DNA from: Parashewanella hymeniacidonis
GTDB lineage: Bacteria; Pseudomonadota; Gammaproteobacteria; Enterobacterales; Shewanellaceae
Direction of reading: 5' to 3'
DNA: 64,000 nucleotides
Assembly (NCBI RefSeq): GCF_016900895.1
Contig: NZ_JAFEUN010000004.1
Location: 1-64,000 of the forward strand
The notes beneath the pieces were generated by a model. It was not told where the DNA came from and searched no databases. It was given only the letters and a program-made list of their open reading frames with translations. This document shows positions 36,162 through 43,887 of the stretch, one piece after another. Position 1 is the first letter of the stretch. Every line of letters begins with the position of its first letter. Position numbers and translations under genes: made by a program.

Positions 36162-38024
36162 ATGACCAAACCACTGAGCATTAAACTGTACCTAATTATT
36201 ACCAGCTTAAGCATGATCATTAGCCTATGGCTTAGTGGTGCAATTTATCTTTATTTCGCACATTTAAATTATCGAAGTGCAACGCCGCTAACGGTTATTC
36301 AATACGGCTATTTTTATGGCCACGATAAACGCACTCAGTTTTGGCTAACCTTATCACTCATTCTTGGCTTTATGCCGTTTGGTTTACCGATTGCACTTAA
36401 GTTCAGACCAAAAAAGCCAGCACTTTATGGTGAATCAAGATTTGCCAATCAAAAAGAAATGAAGCAAGCAGGGCTGTTAAGTCCAAACGGTATTGTGGTT
36501 GGCAAACAAAGCAATCTATTAAATCAGCGTTATCTTCAATTTGCAGGTCAGCAGCATGTGTTGATGTCCGCACCTACTCGCAGCGGTAAAGGTGTAGGCG
36601 TGGTAATTCCTAATCTACTCAGCTGGCAAGACTCAGTGGTAGTGCTAGATATCAAACAAGAAAACTGGAACATCACCGCTAACTTTAGGCAGACTTATGG
36701 TCAGCAATGTTTCCTTCTAAACCTTGCACCACGAGATTACTGCAGCCATCGTTGGAATCCGCTGTATTACATATCAGTCGATCCAAACTTTCGCATCAAC
36801 GATATTCAGAAAATCGGTCAGATGTTATTTCCCAACATCGATAACGAATCTCCAATTTGGCAAGCTTCAGCTCGCTCATTATGGTTGGGGTTAGTCTTAT
36901 ATTTGCTAGAAACACCACCTTTACCCGTAACCATGGGCGAAGTGCTGCGCCAACTCAATAATGGCGATAGCTATTTGATTGAGCTCATCAACCAGCGGAT
37001 GCAAACCAGTCAGCCATTATCAAACCAATGCCATACCGCATTAAAAGAATATCTTGAAACGCCAGAGCGCACTCGTGGCTCAATTCGTAAAAGTTTTAGT
37101 TCAGCATTAGAGTTGTTTTATAACCCTGTTATCGATGCGGTAACTGCGTACAATGACTTTGACTTACGCCAGCTACGCAGCAAAAAAATCTCCATTTACG
37201 TTGGAGTAACGCCAGATGATCTGCAGCGGTTATCACCACTGATCAACTTGTTTTTTCAGCAGCTGATTGATCTTAATACTCGTGAATTGCCTGAGCAAAA
37301 TCCACTGCTCAAACATCAAGTTTTATTGTTGATGGATGAATTTGCTGCCATTGGTAAGTTGGGCATTTTAAGTCGTGGGATCAGCTACATTGCAGGTTAT
37401 GGTTTACGACTGCTGACCATCATTCAATCTCCTTCACAGCTCAGAGAAACCTATGGCCATGATGCTGCAGAAACCTTAATTGAAAACCATGCGCTACAAA
37501 TTATCTTTGCGCCTAAAAACTCCAAAGTGGCGAGAGAACTGTCTGAAACCTTGGGCATCAATACCATCAAGCAACGCAGCCGCAGTCGTCAATTAACGGG
37601 CAAAGGTGGTCGCAGTGAAAACATCAGCGATCACAGCCGAGCTTTAATGCTGCCACAAGAAATAATGCGCTTAGGTGCAAATAATGCCATTTTGTTGCTT
37701 GAAAACTGCCCACCCGTTAAGTGCCAAAAGATCCGCTGGTATCAAGATAAAGCGTTTATTCCAAGGGGTAACACGCAAGCTAACCGCAGCCCAAATGTGC
37801 CAAAAGTCACTGTTAAAGCAACCAAAGCCTCGGTTACACCCATTGCTGTATCTAAACCCTCTGTGGACGCTGCAACTACAGAACAACAAACCGCTTCAGC
37901 AATGCAAGAGAGAACGACAACCAAGCAAGAGATCCCAACCATCAAAACCGAAGTCGAAGAAAGCCAAATCAACGCCATGGTGGATGACTACATCGAACTT
38001 TATCAATCAGATAAAAGCAATTGA
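36162..38024 (+). CDS. virD4: VirD4-like type IV coupling protein
   Basis: 620 residues. Two N-terminal membrane helices (YLIITSLSMIISLWLSGAIYLYF and FWLTLSLILGFMPFGLPIAL) precede the ATPase: Walker A APTRSGKGVGVVIPNLL near residue 140 and Walker B LLLMDEFAAIGKLGILSRGI. The C-terminus after residue 530 is a low-complexity Thr/Ala/Lys stretch. It brings the relaxosome to the VirB channel. An AAAGAGG ribosome-binding site follows the palindromic units. Confidence 0.93.
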   Translation: MTKPLSIKLYLIITSLSMIISLWLSGAIYLYFAHLNYRSATPLTVIQYGYFYGHDKRTQFWLTLSLILGFMPFGLPIALKFRPKKPALYGESRFANQKEMKQAGLLSPNGIVVGKQSNLLNQRYLQFAGQQHVLMSAPTRSGKGVGVVIPNLLSWQDSVVVLDIKQENWNITANFRQTYGQQCFLLNLAPRDYCSHRWNPLYYISVDPNFRINDIQKIGQMLFPNIDNESPIWQASARSLWLGLVLYLLETPPLPVTMGEVLRQLNNGDSYLIELINQRMQTSQPLSNQCHTALKEYLETPERTRGSIRKSFSSALELFYNPVIDAVTAYNDFDLRQLRSKKISIYVGVTPDDLQRLSPLINLFFQQLIDLNTRELPEQNPLLKHQVLLLMDEFAAIGKLGILSRGISYIAGYGLRLLTIIQSPSQLRETYGHDAAETLIENHALQIIFAPKNSKVARELSETLGINTIKQRSRSRQLTGKGGRSENISDHSRALMLPQEIMRLGANNAILLLENCPPVKCQKIRWYQDKAFIPRGNTQANRSPNVPKVTVKATKASVTPIAVSKPSVDAATTEQQTASAMQERTTTKQEIPTIKTEVEESQINAMVDDYIELYQSDKSN

Positions 38025-38033
38025 AATATTTTT

Positions 38034-38070
38034 CGTCACTCCAGCGAAGGCTGGAGTCCAGTGCCTTTTG
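38034..38070 (+). repeat. Partial palindromic repeat unit between virD4 and the primase gene
   Basis: Only the left arm of the family is present: CGTCA, the hairpin ACTCCAGC-GAAG-GCTGGAGT and CCAGTGCCTTTTG. It lies in the 70-bp gap downstream of virD4, where it could also act as a partial terminator or processing site. Confidence 0.7.
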
Positions 38071-38094
38071 AAGATAAACAAAGGAGACAGCTAA

Positions 38095-40032
38095 ATGAAA
38101 CCTGAAACCTTGCTAGAACAAAATACCTATTTAGCCATTCCTTATGACAAACGCATTGAGGCGATGAAGTTTATCGGCAAACTTGCCAATGGCGAAAATG
38201 TGCTGGGGTTCGATAAAGATCAGAACTTATGGTTTGCCAAAGCCGGAACGCCACTGACCAAAGTTGAACCTTGGCTACCAAGACCTGAGCTGTTTGGTGC
38301 TCCAACACATCAAGATCCAATTACTGAATTTTCACAAGTATTGGCCAGCTCTGGTTTTGTGTTACATGAGCCACCAATATTTGATGGACAAAAGCACAGA
38401 GTTGCTACTCAAGATGACAAACGAGGCCAAAAAAGCGGTGTGTATTGTGGATATGGTGATGCTCACCCTGCAGGTTGGTATCAAGATCACCGCAATCATA
38501 GTGAACCACAAAAATGGCGAGCCAGTTTTACCCACAGTGATCCGCTCGCCAAACTGCATATCAAAGCTCAACAAGCCAATAACCGAACCCTCAGAGAAAT
38601 CACTGAGTCCAAACGCTATCAACATCATGCGAACCGTTGTTATCAAGCATTTCAGTTGATGCCGCAGGCTAAAGTTGAACACCCGTATTTAGTCAAAAAA
38701 GATGTGCAAGCTTTCCCAGATGTAATGCAAGACAAAAAAGGGCGCTTAGTGATCCCGCTTATGGATGAAAACCATAAAATTCATTCGCTGCAGCGTATTA
38801 GCCCTAACGGTTTTAAATGTCTAAAAAAAGGCGCACAAAAAGCAGGGCACTTCTTTGTGGTGGGTTACAAACCGCTTAAAAATGGTGAGCCAATTTTATA
38901 TGCCGAAGGTTATGCCACAGCCGCAAGTATTGCTGAAGCTACAGGTCGCAGTGTTGTGATGACGGTCGATGCAGGCAATATGCCTAAAGTGGCACAGACA
39001 TTACATGCTCACTATCCCAACAGTCAGCATTTGTTTCTGGCCGATGATGATCGCAATAACAAAAGCAATAAAGGCTTAGAAATGGCGCAAAAAGCGGCCA
39101 ATATCACTTGTGGGCGTTGGCTAGCACCATACTTCATACAAGATCAAATAGAAGTCGGAATGACCGACTTTAACGATTTACATATCAGCAGCGGCTTAGC
39201 TGTGGTGAAAACACAAATCGAAGGTTTCATCGAGCGCAGCTGGCCGCATCTGCACAAACTCAAATCTCAAGGGGCAAGCAGTATTGAGATTATCGAACAA
39301 GCCGCACTCCAAGCTGAAAAGCTTAAACCAGCCAATAAAACCTTAAGCGAAAAATTAACTCCTTTAACGGACATAACCAAACCACTCATTAAAAACGATA
39401 GCAGCAATACGGGAGGTGAAACGCATCAAAACCAAAAAGCCAAGTTCCCAGATTCCATCGCAAAACATTACATTGCACTTGAAAATAAATACTACTTTCA
39501 AAATCGCCCAAAGTGTCTCGCTTTTATCGATAAAGGCAGCAAGCTGCAAACCAAACTGGCCAATGCTCAACTGGTTAATGATTTGATTGATATCGCCAAA
39601 CAACGGCAATGGCAAGACATCAAAATCTCAGGCAGCAAAGCCTTTAAAAGCCAAGCGTGGCTACAAGCATCACTTCATGGAATTCGAGTGCGTGGTTATC
39701 GGCCAGATAAAACGGAAGTTCAGCAACTAATGACCATGCAAGCTAAAGCAGCGAAACAAAAAACTATCCAACCAAATGCAAATATTCAGGAGGTGCAATC
39801 ACCTGTAAATACCATCGAAGCGACTCACTTAGATTCAAGCAACACAACGCTTCAGAAGGCACAAACGTTTTGTAAAGACTTGCCGCCTGAAGCACAACAG
39901 CAGTTTTTAGATAAGGTCAAACAACGACTAGACAGCCTGTTTCAAAAGCCGCAGATGAATATTCCTAACTCATCACCTTCAAATCACAGAGAAATAAAGG
40001 AGCCAGAGCATGAACAAGCCCTTGAACACTGA
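38095..40032 (+). CDS. Conjugative primase with TOPRIM and LPD7 domains
   Basis: 645 residues. The N-terminus (YLAIPYDKRIEAMKFIGKLANGENVLGFDKDQNLWFA) resembles DUF5710. The middle has a zinc-free primase core with a TOPRIM domain (GEPILYAEGYATAASIAEATG, then HLFLADDDRNNKSNKG), the acidic catalytic residues being visible. The C-terminal part (PKCLAFIDKGSKLQTKLANAQLVNDLIDIAKQRQW) matches the LPD7 domain common on conjugative relaxases and primases. It probably primes the complementary strand after transfer. AAGGAG precedes the ATG. It overlaps the next gene. Confidence 0.83.
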   Translation: MKPETLLEQNTYLAIPYDKRIEAMKFIGKLANGENVLGFDKDQNLWFAKAGTPLTKVEPWLPRPELFGAPTHQDPITEFSQVLASSGFVLHEPPIFDGQKHRVATQDDKRGQKSGVYCGYGDAHPAGWYQDHRNHSEPQKWRASFTHSDPLAKLHIKAQQANNRTLREITESKRYQHHANRCYQAFQLMPQAKVEHPYLVKKDVQAFPDVMQDKKGRLVIPLMDENHKIHSLQRISPNGFKCLKKGAQKAGHFFVVGYKPLKNGEPILYAEGYATAASIAEATGRSVVMTVDAGNMPKVAQTLHAHYPNSQHLFLADDDRNNKSNKGLEMAQKAANITCGRWLAPYFIQDQIEVGMTDFNDLHISSGLAVVKTQIEGFIERSWPHLHKLKSQGASSIEIIEQAALQAEKLKPANKTLSEKLTPLTDITKPLIKNDSSNTGGETHQNQKAKFPDSIAKHYIALENKYYFQNRPKCLAFIDKGSKLQTKLANAQLVNDLIDIAKQRQWQDIKISGSKAFKSQAWLQASLHGIRVRGYRPDKTEVQQLMTMQAKAAKQKTIQPNANIQEVQSPVNTIEATHLDSSNTTLQKAQTFCKDLPPEAQQQFLDKVKQRLDSLFQKPQMNIPNSSPSNHREIKEPEHEQALEH

Positions 40033-40219
40033 CTTAACCGCAAAAGCTGAACAGATCTGGGAAGACCGATTATTCAAACTCAACATTCCCGGTGTCATTT
40101 GTGAATTTACCGAAGCCGAAGCTGAAGAACTTGGCGCATTTGAAGAAGATGCACTAACAGAAACTGATGCATTGGATGCCTCAGAAGAAGTCATTAACCA
40201 TTCAAATGATGAGGATTAA
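40010..40219 (+). CDS. Small acidic protein in the transfer operon, function unknown
   Basis: 69 residues, overlapping the primase gene by 23 bp, with AAGGAG upstream. The N-terminus is mixed (NTDLTAKAEQIWEDRLFKLNIPGVICEF). The C-terminal half is very acidic (TEAEAEELGAFEEDALTETDALDASEE). The family is not recognised. Tight coupling to the primase and ArdC genes suggests a role during strand transfer. Confidence 0.65.
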   Translation: MNKPLNTDLTAKAEQIWEDRLFKLNIPGVICEFTEAEAEELGAFEEDALTETDALDASEEVINHSNDED

Positions 40220-40222
40220 ACT

Positions 40223-41206
40223 ATGCCAGCAAAGAAAACCAATAAAGTGCCTTATCACGAACAAATCGCCAATAAACTGATTGAGCAACTAAAAGCTGGA
40301 ACAGCACCGTGGCAAAAGCCATGGCAAGCAGGAATACCACAACTGCCGCATAATCCAATTAGCGGTACACGCTATCGAGGTTCAAACGCAATCTGGCTAG
40401 CTATGCAGTGTAGAGATGATCCAAGATGGATGACTTACAAACAAGCTAGTTCCATTGGTGCTCAAGTTCAGCGAGGACAACATGGCACCATAGTTCAATA
40501 CTGGAAGTTGTACGATAAAATTGATAAAACCGATAGCAACGGCAACAAAATACTCGACGCTAAAGGTAAGCCGTTAAAAGTGACAGTAAAACTCGACCGC
40601 CCAAGAGTCTTCACTGCCGCAGTATTCAATGCTGAGCAAATCGACGGTTTACCAGAACCTGAAGTCAAACAACTACCAGAATGGCAGCGCCATGAACGAG
40701 CAGAGAAAATCATGCAAAACTCAGGCGTAACCATACAGCATGAACAATATGATAACGCTTACTATTGCCCAGCAACAGACAGCATTCACTTACCCGCAAA
40801 ATCTCAATTCAACTCCAGAGACTCCTATTTTTCAACAGTGCTCCACGAAATTTGCCATTCGAGTGGCGCACCAAATCGCCTTAACCGAGATATGACAGGC
40901 AGATTCGGCGATGAATCCTACGCCAAAGAAGAATTACGGGCAGAAATTGGCTCACTTATGCTTGGTGACGAACTCCAAGTTGGTCATGAGTTTGGCCAAC
41001 ATGCCGCCTACGTCGACCATTGGGTCAAAGTGCTGCAAGATAATCCCAAAGAAATTTTACGGGCTTCAAGGGATGCGGAGAAAATACAGGAATATGTGTT
41101 GGGGTTGGAGAATGAAAAAGCTCAAATTACAACGAACAATCAAACTATGAAGTATCATAACGTGATCGAACAAGTAACTAAACAGAAAGAAGAAGAGCTG
41201 GATTGA
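40223..41206 (+). CDS. ardC: ArdC-like antirestriction protein with zincin domain
   Basis: 327 residues. The N-terminal DUF1738/ssDNA-binding part (YHEQIANKLIEQLKAGTAPWQKPWQAG, then GTRYRGSNAIWLAM, then GQHGTIVQYWK) is followed by a metallopeptidase-like domain with HEICH near residue 212 and the downstream EELRAEIGSLMLG. This matches ArdC, which protects entering single-stranded DNA from restriction. It lies directly behind the primase gene, so it is expressed early with the transfer genes. Intact. Confidence 0.87.
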   Translation: MPAKKTNKVPYHEQIANKLIEQLKAGTAPWQKPWQAGIPQLPHNPISGTRYRGSNAIWLAMQCRDDPRWMTYKQASSIGAQVQRGQHGTIVQYWKLYDKIDKTDSNGNKILDAKGKPLKVTVKLDRPRVFTAAVFNAEQIDGLPEPEVKQLPEWQRHERAEKIMQNSGVTIQHEQYDNAYYCPATDSIHLPAKSQFNSRDSYFSTVLHEICHSSGAPNRLNRDMTGRFGDESYAKEELRAEIGSLMLGDELQVGHEFGQHAAYVDHWVKVLQDNPKEILRASRDAEKIQEYVLGLENEKAQITTNNQTMKYHNVIEQVTKQKEEELD

Positions 41207-41316
41207 TTTTCTATAGTGTAGTGATTTAAATAAGTGGAAAAGCAGCTTATTTTGTCTGTTATTATACGAGCTCTTTGTAGCATAATACGTTCAAAATTAT
41301 TTACTTTTGAATTAAT

Positions 41317-42306
41317 ATGAAATTTCTTTCAGATCCACTTCTAAAACCTTTTAAAGATTTTGATTTTAATACTTTTCCAAAAGAAGCGATTGAGTCACTA
41401 ATTGAAAATCAACAACAAAGTCAGACACTTTTATTAGACGCATATACAGACTTCATTACCACGCCAGATGACTATTCGGCTCATTCTGGTAATTATTTGC
41501 ATGTGATTTCTTTTGTGATGTTGGCTTATTTTAAAGAAAAGAACGCATGGTTTGGTTGCCGCAAAGTAATAGAGGCGCTAAGTATTGGTAGAGAATACGA
41601 TAACGGTTTTGTGGATATTTTTGATTGTATCAGAGTAACACAATTTGGAAGAATGATAGGCGTTCTTGGAAAGGAGCATACAGAAGAACTTATTGAGTTA
41701 CTTTTAAATGAAGATATAGAACCATTTGTGCGTGCTTCGGTTAGCTTTGCACTTCAATCGTGTTATTTAGAAGGAGATTTAGAACAGAACAAGTACATTC
41801 AGGTATTAGATAAATTGTTTGATTCATATGCAAATTCGAATATAGAAGATGATGAACAAGAGTTTGTTTGGAGTAGCTTACTGCAGGTTTGTAGTACAGC
41901 TAACAATATGGATTTAATGGAAAAACATTATCATCAAGTGCCTACAAATTTAAAGCAATACGATAAATTAGGTGAAATAATCGAGTCAGTACCTGAAGAT
42001 TATGAGTTCTTACCTTTAAATCAACAAGAAAGAGAGTTTTTGTGCGAAGAGTTTGGATATTTCAATGACCCTCTTCAAGATTTTAAAGAGTGGCAATTAC
42101 CTTTCGAACCCTATACTGAAGAAGAATTATTTGAGGCGATGAAGTCAGCTTTTGCTAGCATGCAAGAAGCATCAAATACTCCGATAACGGATATGCCAAA
42201 CTTTCCTTCTTCTCCTATTATTAGAGAGTCACCTAAGGTTGGGCGTAATGACCCTTGCCCTTGTGGTAGTGGAAAAAAATTTAAAAAATGTTGTGGTAAA
42301 AACTAA
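41317..42306 (+). CDS. DUF1186-like protein with C-terminal SEC-C zinc motif
   Basis: 329 residues. The first 250 are helical and resemble DUF1186 ([24 protein letters not shown], then [37 protein letters not shown], a HEAT-like pattern). The C-terminus is a SEC-C motif, [26 protein letters not shown] domains bind zinc and often serve as adaptors; the role here is unknown. It follows the ArdC gene after 110 bp and is followed by 388 bp without genes, so it probably marks the end of the transfer module. Confidence 0.75.
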   Translation: MKFLSDPLLKPFKDFDFNTFPKEAIESLIENQQQSQTLLLDAYTDFITTPDDYSAHSGNYLHVISFVMLAYFKEKNAWFGCRKVIEALSIGREYDNGFVDIFDCIRVTQFGRMIGVLGKEHTEELIELLLNEDIEPFVRASVSFALQSCYLEGDLEQNKYIQVLDKLFDSYANSNIEDDEQEFVWSSLLQVCSTANNMDLMEKHYHQVPTNLKQYDKLGEIIESVPEDYEFLPLNQQEREFLCEEFGYFNDPLQDFKEWQLPFEPYTEEELFEAMKSAFASMQEASNTPITDMPNFPSSPIIRESPKVGRNDPCPCGSGKKFKKCCGKN

Positions 42307-42694
42307 CTTTCACCTAAAGATTAAAATGAAGTTGTTTAATGCGTTTGTGAGTATCTCAATAGCGCATTAAGCAAGGTTTATGCTTTTTACATTGGAGTTA
42401 GCTAGAGCATACAGGTTTGTAATCAATTACAGCCATTAATTCACAAAATCTAGTCAGGCTTTTGTAACCTAATTGACTCAACACAGAAAATTCTAAACCC
42501 CATTAAACATTAAATCTCCATCATGTGATCAAATTCAAATTTTTGATGGCGACACACAATTTAGAATGCAAAGAAATGCAGCCTTATGCTAACTGCCTAT
42601 TTTTAAATCACTTCTACTCACTTTAAACCGAACGGTATGTTCAGTTATAAAGATAACTGTGTAAAATGATTTAGATATTTTTTGGATTACGCAA
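42307..42694. other. Intergenic stretch of 388 bp
   Basis: No gene is seen here. A weak inverted repeat, TTAATGCG and CGCATTAA at 42336-42343 and 42363-42370, could be a terminator-like hairpin. The part directly before 42695 should hold the promoter of the exonuclease module. Confidence 0.4.
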
Positions 42695-43263
42695 ATGCTA
42701 AACAATAAAAATGCAAATACAGTTGTGGTACTTGATTTCGAAACCACAGGGTTATCGCCAAATATGGGTGACCGTGGTATCGAAATTGGTGCTGTATTGG
42801 TTGAAAACGGCAAAATAACTGATCGTTTTCAAAAGTTGATGAATCCAAATTTTCGTATCAATTCATTTATTGAGGATTATACAGGTATCACCAATGCAAT
42901 GGTGAAAGGTGCACAGTCTTGTTCAAAGGTGATGAAGGAGTTTGCAGAGTGAAATATGCTGGTACTTTTGCTTGTACTATGCTGCTCGCTCGCAGGCTTT
43001 ATCCACTTTCTTATAATCATAAGCTTGGCACTTTGGTTGAGTATAAAAGTCTGCCGACTGATGGTGTTTTTCACCGAGCATTGGCCGATGCTGAAATGAC
43101 TGCATATTTATGGCTAGCGATGCTGGATGATTTACAAAATCAATATGAGTTGGAAAATGTACCATTTTCATTTATGAAATCATTGTCTAAAAGAAAGGCT
43201 GATGACGTGCCTGCCTATCTAGAAAAACAAAAGAAAAAATATAGCAATAAGGAAACCGCTTAA
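42695..43263 (+). pseudogene. DnaQ-like 3'-5' exonuclease with an internal deletion
   Basis: The first part (42695-42952) has the DEDD motif [26 protein letters not shown], and ends KVMKEFAE followed by a stop. A second frame from about 42949 continues with YAGTFACTMLLARRLYPL, YNHKLGTLVEYKSLP and the motif III region DGVFHRALADAEMTAYLWLAML. Homologous proteins have about 30 residues between, containing the HNAxFD-like motif II. So a small deletion removed motif II and shifted the frame at about 42950. Catalysis should be lost even if both pieces were joined. It overlaps the methyltransferase gene by 1 bp. Confidence 0.8.
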
Positions 43264-43844
43264 TGGTTGAATACTACAACCGAAATGCTCAGGAATTTTT
43301 TGACGGTACTATTAGCGTTAATATGTTGCCATTATATGAAAAGTTTACTCCATTGCTTCCTGAAGCTGGCTCAATTATTGACGCTGGTTGTGGCTCAGGT
43401 CGGGATAGTAAATTTTTTGCTGAGCAAGGATTCCATGTGACCGCTTTTGATGCGAGTGCAAGTTTAGTTGAGCTTGCCAAGGTGCATACCAAGCTACCTG
43501 TTATTCACTCTACATTCCTTAATTTTGAAGCGAAGGAAAAAAGTGTTGATGGTATTTGGGCTTGCGCATCTTTGCTGCATGTACCACAAGCTGAGCTAAA
43601 TCAGACTTTCATTCATCTTGCTAAATTTTTAAAAGAAGGCGGCTTATTCTATTGCTCATTTAAGTATGGTGACAACGAAATTGAACGTGATGGGAGATGT
43701 TTTACCAATGTTGATGAAGTCTCACTACCTCGTTATCTTGAAATTTCGAATTTAGATATAAAAGAACATTGGATCACATCTGATCTTCGCCCCGGTCGTG
43801 AAAATGAAAAATGGCTGAATGCAATCTTAGTCAAAAGTGCATAG
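43263..43844 (+). CDS. Class I SAM-dependent methyltransferase
   Basis: 193 residues. The SAM-binding loop is DAGCGSGRDSKFFAEQGF, the acidic residue is in VTAFDASASLVELA, and WACASLLHVPQAEL is the post-IV motif of small-molecule or protein methyltransferases. There is no NPPY or DPPY signature, so it does not look like a DNA adenine methylase. The start overlaps the exonuclease stop. The helicase gene follows after 43 bp. The three genes look like one operon; the substrate is unknown. Confidence 0.82.
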   Translation: MVEYYNRNAQEFFDGTISVNMLPLYEKFTPLLPEAGSIIDAGCGSGRDSKFFAEQGFHVTAFDASASLVELAKVHTKLPVIHSTFLNFEAKEKSVDGIWACASLLHVPQAELNQTFIHLAKFLKEGGLFYCSFKYGDNEIERDGRCFTNVDEVSLPRYLEISNLDIKEHWITSDLRPGRENEKWLNAILVKSA

Positions 43845-43887
43845 CAGATGTTCTCAAGGTAATAATAAGCAGTAAAGGATTTTAGGT

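Noticed and set aside
37675-38094. A 139-codon frame overlapping the end of virD4
   Set aside because: It is in another frame of virD4 and continues through a palindromic repeat; the reading there (VTPAKAGVQ) is typical of translated repeats.
43263-43844. Methyltransferase as a DNA-modification enzyme of a restriction system
   Set aside because: No NPPY/DPPY or PC motif and no target-recognition domain; the sequence looks like small-molecule or protein methyltransferases.
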